From Paradesertivirga sp036399495 (GTDB lineage: Bacteria; Bacteroidota; Bacteroidia; Sphingobacteriales; Sphingobacteriaceae): a stretch of DNA of 64,000 nucleotides. This document shows positions 36,926 through 48,200 of the stretch, piece by piece. The notes beneath the pieces are model-generated. The model was not told the origin of the DNA. It did no database searches and saw nothing but the letters and a program-made list of their open reading frames with translations. The position numbers were made by a program, and so were the translations under genes. Numbering within the stretch: position 1 is the first letter of the stretch; each line of letters begins with the position of its first letter. The stretch spans positions 7,149 through 71,148 of the forward strand of contig DASWMZ010000011.1 of the NCBI GenBank assembly GCA_036399495.1, read 5' to 3'.

Positions 36926-37378
36926 GGTATGTGCTTATAAGCTTAGCGCTGACAATTTAACAAATTCTTGTTCCAGTGATGGTTTGTTAAGACTAATGTA
37001 ATAACTTCTTCTGATGCATGGAATCGATGACTACAGAAAATTTTAATGCTTTGATTCAATACGCATAGTTTGCTAAACCTTTCATTGAACTAATCTCAGA
37101 ATCTGTGTTAATGAGTCTATTAAGGATTTTTATACATCGCCTAAAAAGCTGAATTTTTTGTTAATTTGAATGCGTGAGTTAATTGAATGGTTAGCTCGGA
37201 TCCAAGCGAACTATTACAACTTGTCTTATGTAAACTGCAATTTGCATTAATCTTTTCGGCTGTGCGATTATAACTCGGCGGCAATTAAAATGATGTGTGA
37301 GAACTGATGAAATTGTGTGAGAATGTGTGAGAAAAAATCAGACACCCGAAAGTTAATTTCCAAATGCCTGATTTTCAG
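36926..37378. other. Region upstream of uxaB leading to the tRNA-Lys fragment
   Basis: 453 bases, AT-rich. The uxaB promoter should be here but no consensus is clear. The only structure I can support is the set of direct repeats at 37294-37333. Confidence 0.5.
37294..37333 (+). repeat. Three direct copies of TGTGTGAGAA next to the tRNA-Lys fragment
   Basis: Identical 10-mers start at 37294, 37314 and 37324, i.e. on a 10-base helical register. The last copy ends 45 bases from the tRNA 3' end. Short direct repeats in phase beside a tRNA 3' end are what arm-type binding sites of tyrosine integrases look like. Confidence 0.7.
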
Positions 37379-37420
37379 TGACCTGGGAGAGGCTCGAACT
37401 CTCGACCCACTGATTAAGAG
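37379..37420 (-). tRNA. 3' half of tRNA-Lys(CTT), an att-site-like fragment
   Basis: Read on the minus strand: anticodon loop CTCTTAA, anticodon 3' strand TCAGT, variable loop GGGTC, T stem/loop GAGAG-TTCGAGC-CTCTC, acceptor strand CCAGGTC and discriminator A. The 5' half is missing: the bases before the anticodon loop do not pair with TCAGT and no D arm exists. The break at the anticodon loop is the usual crossover point of tyrosine integrases. This is therefore an attachment-site copy and not a functional tRNA. Confidence 0.8.
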
Positions 37421-37515
37421 ACCTTTTATACCATTTTGACACTTTCTATTTTTATTAATGTATTGATAATCAATAATATGCGATTTTTATTTTCCGTTGT
37501 TACCTAGGTATTTGG

Positions 37516-37894
37516 CGATATTTAGCCCTTTTTTCTGTAGCGTTGTCGAAACCTTGCCCTAAAATAATCAACGTAAAAAACAGGCATCATTTCGGGGCCT
37601 GGTCAAAAAGCTTGATTATAGGCGTAGCCGCCGGTTTCATTACTACTGCTTTATCTGTAGGAACAGCCTTGCATCTCAATCATCAGAACGATAGATGGCG
37701 AGGCGTATAACTTTTGGCTTGTTAGAGCGCTATACCCGGCAGTTGCTAAGAAGATCGAAACTAAGCTTGAAGAAGATCCAGATAGTTTTATAAAAAAAGC
37801 CGAAAAAGCGATGATCAAACAGCAGGCGATTATCGCTGCGGAGAAGGAAGCAGCGCAGGCCGAAATAGATCAGAAGGAGCGACGCGGAAGTTAG
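37516..37894 (+). pseudogene. Frameshifted fragment of an unidentified, probably element-borne gene
   Basis: One frame (to TAA at 37708-37710) encodes a hydrophobic segment, SLIIGVAAGFITTALSVGTA, ending HLNHQNDRWRGV. A second frame continues with AYNFWLVRALYPAVAKKIET and then a highly charged helix (IKKAEKAMIKQQAIIAAEKE) to TAG at 37892-37894. Joined, they would make a membrane segment followed by a long charged helix, an arrangement seen in small proteins of Bacteroidota conjugative elements. I cannot name the family. Loss of frame and lack of a start mark it as decayed. Confidence 0.5.
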
Positions 37895-38162
37895 AGCAGG
37901 TTAAGGTTGATAAACGGCTTTAGTGATAGATATTCCGGGCAAGACTATCATTTCCAACATTTTCAGAATACTGAAGTATTTCCTGCCATTCAACTTGGAA
38001 ATTGAGTGAGACTCCATGCACAAGTTTGCGAAAACAAGATTTCGAGAAACACATCAGTACAGCTCAAAAGCATGGTTTTGGAACCTGGAAACTTAATGGA
38101 TGTCCAATGGATGGCGGAAGCTAATAAATCAATACAAATCGATACTTCATTTCAGCTACTTT
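37895..38162. other. Gap between element debris and the NRPS cluster
   Basis: Short open stretches only; no recognisable product and no terminator hairpin for the NRPS operon. Confidence 0.3.
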
Positions 38163-41100
38163 TTAAACGGCAACCTTAGGTGATTTTTCATCAATTGCCT
38201 TTTGCAATACCTTAGCGAATGCAGGTGCCTTTTCTGCAAGAATCATATCGTCATGATCACCAGGCACTTTATGAATGATTATATCCTCGGTAGTATAAGG
38301 TTCCCAACCTAAGGTTTCAAAATCGTCTACGTAATAAACCCGCACCTTTGCTCTGAACAAATCAATAACACCATCATAAGATTGCCTCCTATACTTTGAT
38401 AATGAGATCGCGTATTTGTGCATGGCCTCATAAAGGTGAGGGTAAGTTTCCCTAAAATCATCTTTATGTTTATACCCAAACGTTCTTCCGGCAATGTTTA
38501 ATAACCTGATTTTAAGAAGTTGTCTCTGAGATTCTAATGCCTTTCGCGGATGCAAAAACAAGCATCGTACTTTGTGAGTAGCCTGTTTGAGTTTCAGAAT
38601 GATCTTTTCAACAGTAGAGCGGAATACAGGTTCCTGAATGTAAGTATCAAACAGGCCTAACATTGCTACTTGCTTACCCAGGGATTTTAACTGCCTGGCC
38701 ATTTCGAACGCGATTAGTCCACCATCAGAAAAACCTGCTAATAAGTACGGACCGGTTGGATTTTGTTGCAGCAATTCCGAAATGTAAAAGGCTACTGTTT
38801 CTTCAACCGTCTCAAAGGGCTCATCAAGGCCATCAATCCCCAACCCTTGGAAAGCGTATGCAGGTTGCTCCTCATGCAAATGCGAAATCAAATCAGTGAA
38901 AGCCCAAACCCCTAGTCCGGCTCCATGTATTATATAAAGCGGGTTTTTAGTGCCCGATGTTTTAATAGCTACTAATGATTTCCACCGATCGACAGCTATT
39001 CCGTTATCCAGTAAGCAAGCGAGTTTGTAAATTGTGGAATTCTCGAGCAAAGCCGAAACCGGTAGTATTTTACCCGCTTGTTTAGCAAGTTGAGCAAGTG
39101 CCTCAATGGCAAGCAAAGAATGACCACCCAGTTCAAAAAAATCATCGTGAATGCTAATATTCTTTACCCCAAGAAATTGTGTCCAATTACTGGCAACCAG
39201 TTTTTCCATCTCTGTTTCCGGAGCGGTAAATCTTGCGGAGATTTTATCGAACCCCGGCTTAGGCAGCTTAGCTTTATCAACTTTACCATTTACCGTTAAA
39301 GGGATTGAAGTGATACTAACATAATCGGCAGGACACATGTATACAGGCAATTGATTTTTAAGTGCATGTTTCCAAATCTGAATTTGTATTTGAAATTCCT
39401 CATCTAAGAGTAATTTATCAGAGACAATATAAGCAACCAACCTTTGATCGCCTGTTCGATCTTCCCGGGCAATTACCAGCGCCTGCTTAATGTTTTCCTG
39501 TTTAATCAAAAGCTGCTCTATTTCGCCGGGTTCTATGCGGTAACCGCGAATTTTGAACTGATCATCAATTCGGCCCAGATAATTTATACTACCGTCTTCC
39601 GCATATTTGGCGAGATCCCCGGTTCGGTATAATGTTTCGCTCTGATTAAACGGATTGCTGATAAACTTTTCCGTGTTCAGCTCTGGCCTGTTTAAATAGC
39701 CTTTAGCCACCTGCACTCCGCCAATGTAAATTTCACCTTCAGTATCATCAGGCACCGGATTTAGAAACTTGTCTAAAATATAAATCCTGACGTTTGGCAT
39801 GGGTTTGCCAATTGATATGCCTGAGGATGAATATTTGAAATCATCCTGTATATTAAAAGCATAAGAAACACATCCAACGCTAGCTTCGGTTGGGCCGTAC
39901 TCGTTAATAATTTCTACATCGGCTTGCAGCTCGATTAAAAAATCGATATGGCGTTTTAACAGAGCTTCGCCACCAAGAACTAGTTTTCGGGCTGCAAAAA
40001 GGGCTTTTGCATTTTTAGAATTCTTTAATAATAGTAGTTGGGCCGGAGTTAATTTAATAAAATCGAATGGTGCAAATTTGATTATATTTTCATCATCAAA
40101 AACTTCTAATGCCGGTTTAGAACTAATTACAATTGATTTTCCGATGATCAAGGGTACAAATACCGCTGTCAATGAAGCATCAAAACTAAGTGCGAGATGG
40201 ATGAAACTACCGGCATATCGTTGCTCGGGAGATGAATAAGCATTAATACTACTTTGAATATAATTCAGGATAGATCCCTGCTCAATTAAAACACCTTTGG
40301 GCTTACCGGTGGAGCCGGATGTATAAATGATATAAGCGATATCTGTTGTGCTTATCCTAACATCGGGGTTTGTAATTAATTGATTTTTACTCTCGGATAA
40401 TGCATCCTCAATAATTACTTCAATTGCCTGACTGCTAAACTTATCCTGATGTTTTTTTGATGTTATGGTAATATTTGCCGATACATCGGACAACATAAAG
40501 TTTATACGCTCTCGCGGAAGTTCAGCATCAAGCGGGACAAAAGTGGCTCCTGTTTTTAAGATAGCCAGCAAAGCAACTATCATCTCAGGGGATCGTTCAA
40601 CTGCGAGGCCAATCACATCTCCAACTTTTATTTCCTTTTCCAGAAGAAACCTTGCTAGTTGATTCGCCTTTTGATTTAATTCAGCAAACCTAATCTCATC
40701 ATCTGCATGCACCAGCGCAATCTTATCCGCATTAGCAGCAGCGGTTTCTTCGATTAATTGGATTAAGCATTTGGTTTGAGGATAAATAACATCGGTCTCA
40801 TTTCTTTGATGTACGGCAGCTAATAACTCATTTTTATCTGTAAGTAAAACATCATGCAAAAGAACATTAGAATTAGCAACAAGAGTTTTAAGTATCCTAG
40901 TGAAACCGGCCATCATTCGGTTTACAGATTCCGGCTTAAAAAGCTGCGTATTGTAAGACCATTCCAGTATAAAAGATTCTTCGGAACCGGTAGCATTTAC
41001 AAATAGTTCAAAACTTTCATATTCGCGCGAGTTATTGAAAAATTTAAAATCCAAACCAGAGAAATTAACTCCGTCCGTTAACCCCATATCGATATTAAAC

Positions 41101-42227
41101 ACAACCGGAATTAATGGAACCCGGGAAGTATTACGGGATATTGTCAGCTTTTTAAGCAGGCTGCCGAATGTGATTTGCTGATTTTCGTAAGCATCGAACA
41201 TAAACGCTCTGCGTTCTTTCAAAAATTCTGAAAACGTGTGTCCTGGCCTGGGCTTACTTCTTAAAGGCAACAGATTTACGCAGTGTCCTATCAGCCTTAA
41301 ATTTCCCGAAGCCGATTGATCGGCGGCGGGTAAGCCCAATATCAAATCTTCCTGACCGGTTAAACGTTGCAGAAATAATTCAAACGCAGCTGTTAACGTT
41401 ATTACGAGACTGCAGCCGTTTTCAACACCAATCTTTTTAAGCTGCGAAATTAATTTCTGGTCTAATGAATAATCCAAACGACCACTTTTATATGTTCGTA
41501 CCAAAGGCCGATCAAAGTCGGTTGGAAGATTTACGATGGGGGTATTGTGATTTAAATTCTTAAGCCAGAACTCTTCCTGTGTCTGATAATCTCCACTGCA
41601 TATAAATTTTTGATGCTCAAAAGCATACTTGCTAAACAATGGTGCAGCTGGTAATTGAATTGGAAGATGTAGACTATATGAAGAATATAACTTGCTTAAT
41701 TCCTGGAGCAAAATACCTATCGACCAGCCATCGCAAATTATATGATGAGTAGTGAGGACAAACTTATATTCGTTGGAATTGATTTTAAAAAGTCCGGTTT
41801 TGAGTAATGGGCCATCGGTAAGAGAAAACACAAAAAGAGCATCATCCTTTATATACTTTTGAACTATTTGCTCTGCAACCGGATCAAGAATTTCTGATAA
41901 GTCTTTATAATAAAAATCCAAGGGTTGCTTATTAAAAACGCATAACTGCTTTCCGTCTGCGCTAAATGCGGTTCTTAAAGAATCATTTCTCTCAATAAGT
42001 GTTTCTAATGCTCTTTCAAATGCCGATTTGTGCAAACTGCCTTTAAAATGCAACGTTATCGACTCGTTATAAGCCCGGTTTGCGTCGTCCCTTCCGATCA
42101 TACATGACGCCCAGATTTCTTTTTGAGATTCTGTGGAAGGCGCTATCCTTATTATTTCAGGACCAGCGAACGGGTCGTGATCAACAGTTAAAAAAACTAT
42201 TTCTGGACTGGTGGCAAGATCAATCAT
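38163..42227 (-). CDS. Terminal NRPS module: C-A-PCP-TE
   Basis: 1354 residues from the ATG at 42227, two bases after the stop of the upstream megasynthase; the in-frame ATG at 42287 would overlap that gene. Domains: condensation (about 25-460, HHIICDG at 161-167), adenylation (about 490-985; A3 YIIYTSGSTGKPKG, A5 NEYGPTE, A7 YRTGD, A10 PLTVNGKVDK), PCP (Ser1037 in ELGGHSL) and type I thioesterase (about 1095-1345; Ser1167 in GFSDGG, Asp1194, His1325 in GDHDD). Hand alignment to GrsA gives specificity residues D-A-T-K-V-G-E-V-G-K, closest to the Asn-type code. It accepts the beta-aminated intermediate, adds the second residue and releases the product. No epimerase or methyltransferase. Confidence 0.93.
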   Translation of the reverse strand: MIDLATSPEIVFLTVDHDPFAGPEIIRIAPSTESQKEIWASCMIGRDDANRAYNESITLHFKGSLHKSAFERALETLIERNDSLRTAFSADGKQLCVFNKQPLDFYYKDLSEILDPVAEQIVQKYIKDDALFVFSLTDGPLLKTGLFKINSNEYKFVLTTHHIICDGWSIGILLQELSKLYSSYSLHLPIQLPAAPLFSKYAFEHQKFICSGDYQTQEEFWLKNLNHNTPIVNLPTDFDRPLVRTYKSGRLDYSLDQKLISQLKKIGVENGCSLVITLTAAFELFLQRLTGQEDLILGLPAADQSASGNLRLIGHCVNLLPLRSKPRPGHTFSEFLKERRAFMFDAYENQQITFGSLLKKLTISRNTSRVPLIPVVFNIDMGLTDGVNFSGLDFKFFNNSREYESFELFVNATGSEESFILEWSYNTQLFKPESVNRMMAGFTRILKTLVANSNVLLHDVLLTDKNELLAAVHQRNETDVIYPQTKCLIQLIEETAAANADKIALVHADDEIRFAELNQKANQLARFLLEKEIKVGDVIGLAVERSPEMIVALLAILKTGATFVPLDAELPRERINFMLSDVSANITITSKKHQDKFSSQAIEVIIEDALSESKNQLITNPDVRISTTDIAYIIYTSGSTGKPKGVLIEQGSILNYIQSSINAYSSPEQRYAGSFIHLALSFDASLTAVFVPLIIGKSIVISSKPALEVFDDENIIKFAPFDFIKLTPAQLLLLKNSKNAKALFAARKLVLGGEALLKRHIDFLIELQADVEIINEYGPTEASVGCVSYAFNIQDDFKYSSSGISIGKPMPNVRIYILDKFLNPVPDDTEGEIYIGGVQVAKGYLNRPELNTEKFISNPFNQSETLYRTGDLAKYAEDGSINYLGRIDDQFKIRGYRIEPGEIEQLLIKQENIKQALVIAREDRTGDQRLVAYIVSDKLLLDEEFQIQIQIWKHALKNQLPVYMCPADYVSITSIPLTVNGKVDKAKLPKPGFDKISARFTAPETEMEKLVASNWTQFLGVKNISIHDDFFELGGHSLLAIEALAQLAKQAGKILPVSALLENSTIYKLACLLDNGIAVDRWKSLVAIKTSGTKNPLYIIHGAGLGVWAFTDLISHLHEEQPAYAFQGLGIDGLDEPFETVEETVAFYISELLQQNPTGPYLLAGFSDGGLIAFEMARQLKSLGKQVAMLGLFDTYIQEPVFRSTVEKIILKLKQATHKVRCLFLHPRKALESQRQLLKIRLLNIAGRTFGYKHKDDFRETYPHLYEAMHKYAISLSKYRRQSYDGVIDLFRAKVRVYYVDDFETLGWEPYTTEDIIIHKVPGDHDDMILAEKAPAFAKVLQKAIDEKSPKVAV

Positions 42228-42229
42228 AT

Positions 42230-45200
42230 CTATCTTGCTTGCACTTGTAAATAGCTCCCGGGCTTTTCGGGATTTGCGATAAACCATGCCGGATTTCCGT
42301 TTTTATCACGACCTAGTCTGGCACCATTTGCGGGAGGAGTATTTAAGTCATAAGGGTGGTTAATTGCCGCCTGTTCTTTATCTCCCGATACTTGCTTAAA
42401 AAAACCAGCTTCGATCATTTCATCGGCACTCTCTATAAATAATTTAATAACCAGATTTATCTCTTCAGGAGTGTGTGCTTCTGTCATAAAACACGGGAAG
42501 CCATCACAAACATGTACACCTTTATGGCGCATTAGTGTAAAAAGTAATTCTTTATAAGGAATATCTTCATGAAATTTTATCTTCCATAAAGACCCAAATT
42601 GCGCCACGAAAAATGGAAGCCCTCGTTTCTTAAATTCTGCATTAAGTTTTGTAGCAATCTCCTCGCCTTTTTTATTTAACTCTTCCTGCAAACCGGGGCC
42701 CCGGTCTTTCATGTACTGAAGAGCAGCTCTTGCACTAGCAAGAGCCAGCGGATGGCGTACAAATGTTCCGGCAAAATAAGTTACGCCTACTTCCGGAAAC
42801 GAAGTGTCGCCGTATTGCCAGAAACCTCCGTCGAGAGCGTCCATAAATTCCTTTTTACCCGCGATAACTCCGATTGGCAAGCCACCACCAATAACTTTTC
42901 CATATGTCGCGATATCGGCTTTAATACCGAACAAAGCCTGTGCACCGCCCGGGTGCATTCTGAAACCGGTAATCACTTCATCAAAAATTAAAGCAACGCT
43001 GGCTTCCGTTGTAATTTCGCGCACTTTTTTTAAGAAATCTAGAGGAACAAACTCAGGCCTCCGGCTTTGTACCGGCTCTACCAGAACGGCGGCAAGCTCG
43101 TTTGATCTGGATTTTATTATTTGAAGACTTTCCTCAGTTCCATAATCGAGTATAAGCATGTTTTGTACGGCTTCGGGCATAATACCTGAAGCGGCCGGAA
43201 ATGACTTTAATTTTTTAGTGCCCCGAACTAAAACTTCATCTACAATACCATGATAAGACCCGGTAAAAGCAATAATAAGAGATCGTCCAGTGATGGTTCT
43301 GGCAATGCGCATAGCACCCAAAACCGCTTCAGAACCGGTACTGCAAAGAGCAGCACGATCGCAACCTGTAAATTCGCAAATCAGCTTGCTTACCTCCCCC
43401 GCTAATTCATGTTGCGGCCCCACTTCGAAACCTCTTTCAACCTGGTCATGTAAGGCGTTGGTCAATACATCAGGCTGGTAGCCAAACATATTCGAACCAA
43501 AACCATTAAGGATGTCGATATATTCGTTGCCATCTAAATCCCATAACCGGCTCCCTTTAGATCGATTGATAACAATTGGATATACAATTTCTTTTGTAAG
43601 CGGCTTAAAGCCGGAAACTACGCGCGGATCTGCCATATAAGTCCGGTGCTCCTGCGCATATTTTTTACTTTTTTCGGTTTTTTTATTATAGGATAAAGTA
43701 AGCTCAGTTAAAAAAGCATATTGTTTACTTGTTAGTTCGGTAACCTGCCTGTCTATATGCGCTGTAGCACCAAAAGGTTTTTTTATTTCGATAGCTTCTT
43801 CAGGAGTTAAATCATTTGTAGATGCAGGGCTTACAGCTATTTTATCCAGTAAACTTTGATTGTTTTGAATACTTGGAGTTGTTGATCCCAGAGGATTTCC
43901 GCCTTGTATCAATGAAACTTGTTTAGCGAGTAACTGCAACTGCTGAGCAATCATATCCAGAGCGATATTGCCGTTGGGCACCACACTGTAATTACTTAAA
44001 ATGGGCAAAGCCTGTGGTTCGAACGTGCTTTGAGTTGGCTGAACTTGTAAATCCCTCATACCCACAGGATCACTGTTTTTCTCGATATACGCCGCTACCA
44101 ATTCAATAGTGCAAGTTTCCTCCAAAAGTTGCCTGAAAGTGAACGGCAAGCTAAACTTCTTTTTAAATGTTGATGCTACTTGGGTTAATAACAAAGAATC
44201 AAGCCCGATTTCCAGAAAGTTAAGGTTCGGCTTAAGATCAGCAATCTCGATACCTGATGTTTCTTCTATGATTTCTTTGACTCTTTGAATTAAAATGTCG
44301 TTATTCATTGCTTTATTTTCTTCCGGTATTCTTTTGCCGGCCCTTTCTTGAATTGCTAGATTTTTAGCTGGTGATTCTGCAGGTTCTACCCAACAATACT
44401 TCCTATCGAAAGCATATAAGGGAAGATTTATCTTTTTTCTGATTTGTCCCTCGTAAAAAGCTTCCCAATTAGGTTCTATACCATTTATATAAAGTTGGCC
44501 TACTGCCTTTAAGATGGATTGGGTTTCGGAGGAATGTGCTTTATTTTTTTCCAGACTGCTTACTGCAACTACTTTTGCTGTGCCTGTTTGTTGCCTTACC
44601 AGAATTGAGGTTACGTTACCCGGGCCTGCCTCTAAAAACAACACAGTTTCATTTTCCAGAATACATTTCACAGCATCGGAAAAGCGGACGGTTAACCTTA
44701 AATGCTGCGCCCAGTAATCAGGGTCTGTTGCTTGGGCATCACTTAACCACGTTCCGGTAACAGTAGACATAACCGGCTTTTTCGGAAAACTCAACGCAGT
44801 TTCAGATACCACCTTCTTAAAATCCTCTATGATGGGATTCATCATATTTGAATGGAAAGCATGGCTTGTATGTAATAAACTGTACGCTATTTCTTTCTTC
44901 TCTAAAACAAGAATAAAAGCGGTGATAGCTTGTTCTTCTCCTGCAACCACACATAATCTGGCGCTGTTAACTGCCGCAATCGAAAGGTCGTTCGGAAGGA
45001 TTGCGGTCAAAGCTTCGACATCCGTTCTTACCGATAGCATCTGGCCTTGTGGCAGTTCACTAACCATCCTTCCGCGAATAGCGATAAGTTTTAAACCATC
45101 AGCCAAACTGAAAACTCCGGCAAAATGTGCTGCCACAAACTCACCAATACTGTGACCACAAAGAATTGAAGGTTGAATACCCCAGCTCATCCATAATTTT

Positions 45201-48200
45201 GCCAGTGCATATTCGGTAACGAATAAAGCTGGTTGTGTAAATCTTGTATCCTTCAGGAGATTGGTTGCTGCTGAATCATTTATATCAGGATAGATAACGT
45301 GTCGGATATCTGTTGTTAAATATGGTAATAGTAACTCGGCGCACTCATCAATAGCATTGCGAAAAACAGTTTGATTTTCGTACAAATCACGGCCCATGTT
45401 TAGATATTGCGAACCCTGGCCGGGAAACATAAATACAATTTCCTGTGGTGTTTCTGTAAGCGTTTTTACTTCAAAAGGCTGCCCGTTATTCCGGAGAGCA
45501 GTCTTCAAAGTGTTGGATGAATCTGCTATTGTAAATGCACGACAATAAAATGGGGCTCGGGTAGTTTGAAGTGTATAAGCTGCATCGGCTAAGTTTATTT
45601 CAGGATGCTGATCAATGCAGGCTGCCAGCTTTTCCGCATAAGCCCCAAGACTTCTTTCTGATTTGGCCGACCAGGTAACAAGTTGAAATGATGACTCGGA
45701 TATTTGTTCGGGCGCATTTTCTTCCAGATATTCTTCAAGAATGACATGAACATTTGTTCCACCAATACCGAAAGAACTTACTCCTGCACGCCTCAAACTG
45801 TTGCTGCTCCAGTCTGCCAGAGTAGAATTTACGTAAAACGGACTGTTGATAAAGTCAATATGCGGATTAGGAGTTTTATATCCCGTGGAAGCGGGGATTT
45901 TTTTATAGACCAGGGCTAAAGTTGCTTTAATTAAACCGGCAACTCCTGCGGCAGCAGTTAAATGACCCATATTGCTTTTAATTGATCCGATGGCGCAATA
46001 TTGGTTTGCTGCCTGATTGCCAAATGCCACTTTTAAACCTTCAATTTCTATCGGGTCGCCAATAGGTGTTGCTGTACCATGTGCTTCAATGTACGTAATA
46101 CTCGACGGTTCGATGCCGGCATCATTAATGGCTTTACTAATCGCATAAGCCTGACCTTCGGTACTTGGCCCGGTAAAACTCCCTTTATCACTCCCGTCGT
46201 TATTTACACCAATGCCTTTTATTACGGAGTAAATTCTATCGCCGTCTCTAATCGCTTCTTCTAAACTTTTTAACAAAACCACGCCTGCTCCATCGCTGAA
46301 CATGGTTCCTTTGGCATCTGCATCAAACGAACGGCAATGGCCGTCGCTGCTCATCATAGAACCTTCCTGATATAAATGTCCGCTGTTTATTGGTGCCGTA
46401 ACGCTTGCTCCTCCGGCTATCGCCACATCACATTGCCCGTTTCTGATTGCGTCTACCGCCTGGGTAATAGCCAATAAAGAAGTTGAACAGGCCGAATAAA
46501 CACTCACCGACGGCCCTTTCAAATTCAGCTGGTATGAGGTGCGTGAAGAAATATAATCCTTTTCGTTAACCGTCATGGCGCGAAAATCGCCCACCTGGTT
46601 AAGAATTTTTTCGTTCTTGAGTACGTTGTTGAGGTAGTAGGTATTATTTCCGCATCCGGCATAAACGCCTATGTTACCCGCGTAATGCTGCGGCAGGTAA
46701 CCAGAACCCTCTAATACTTCCCAGGCAATCTCCAGAAAAACCCGTTGCTGAGGATCCATAACCTCGGCTAATTTAGGATTGAGTCCAAAAAACGCGGCAT
46801 CGAAATATTGCGCGTTTTTAATTACACCTCGCGCCTTTATATAATCGGGGTCGTTTCTTAGATGTTCGGGTATGGAGCTGTCGAGTTCTTCCTCCGAGAA
46901 AAAGGAGATCGTTTCTCGTCCGTCTTTTAAAATATCCCAGAGCTCATCAATAGTTTCTGCACCGGGAAAGCGGCCGGCCATGCCGATAACGGCAATATCA
47001 GTGACAGCTAGTGCCGGTTTATTCCGGGTATCGATATTAAAAACATTTCTTTTAGCACCATCAAAATATGCAGCTAAACCTTTTATTGTTGGGTATTGAT
47101 ATAGCTTAATAACCGGCAATTGATATTGATGCGCTTCTTTCATTGCCGCTACAATTCGAACGGCATTTAGAGAGTTTCCGCCACATTCAAAAAAATTATC
47201 GTTAACCCCGATTTTATCTATTGAAAGTACTTCTTTCCAGATCGTGGCTACATTTAATTCTGTTTGACTTTTTGGAGCGACATATAAAGCATCTGTTAAT
47301 CTATGATGAAAAGGATTGGGCAATGCCGCCCGATCTACTTTCCCATTTCCAGTAAGAGGGATTTCCGCAAGCTCTATAAAAACTGACGGAATCATGTAAT
47401 CAGGTAGTTTTGATTGCAGAAACCCTGTAATAGCAGGTTTATTAAAAATGCCCTCCGATACCACATAGGCAATTAAGTTATTGCTGCCAGTGGTATCCGC
47501 CTTAGCGACAACAACACACTGCTTCACAAAATGGCAGGTTTGCAATACACTTTCTATTTCACCCAACTCAATACGGTAACCTCTAACCTTTACCTGATGG
47601 TCGATTCTTCCTAAATATTCTACGTTTCCATCCGGCAAACGGCAAGCCCAATCGCCGGTTTTGTAAAGTCTCGCTCCTGCTTCAGTACTAAACGGATCGG
47701 GTATAAATTTTTCTGCTGTGAGTTGTGCATCCTTAATGTAACCTGCCCCAACACCATCTCCTCCGATATACAACTCTCCGGCGACGTTTACAGGTTGAAC
47801 TTGCAAGGCGGCGTTTAACACATAGAGCCTCACATTATCATTTGGCTTACCTATCGGGATGGTTTTGTTTATATAATTTTGGGGTATTTTAATCCTGTAA
47901 AATGATGCGATATCTGTGCATTCCGTTGGCCCGTAACTGTTTATAATCTCACAATTAAATGTTTCCGATAAAGTCCATTTTTCTAAACGGCTTAGATGGA
48001 TAGGCTCCCCACCAAGAATTGACAGCCGCAAAGACTTAATTTTGGGAAGTGCCTCAGGATGTTCAACTATAGGATAAAATGCATTTGGCGCACAATTAAT
48101 AAACGATACTTCGTTGTCACGGATACAATCTACGATCAGGTTATTATCGTAAAACTCCATTACTGGTAAAACTATTTTAGCTCCAGTTATTAAGGGCGAA

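Noticed and set aside
37379..37420. Functional tRNA-Lys gene
   Set aside because: No acceptor 5' strand, no D arm and no 5' anticodon strand; only the 3' half is present.
42228..42287. Overlapping upstream start for the terminal NRPS protein
   Set aside because: It would overlap the megasynthase end by 58 bases with a non-family leader; the ATG at 42227, two bases after that stop, fits better.
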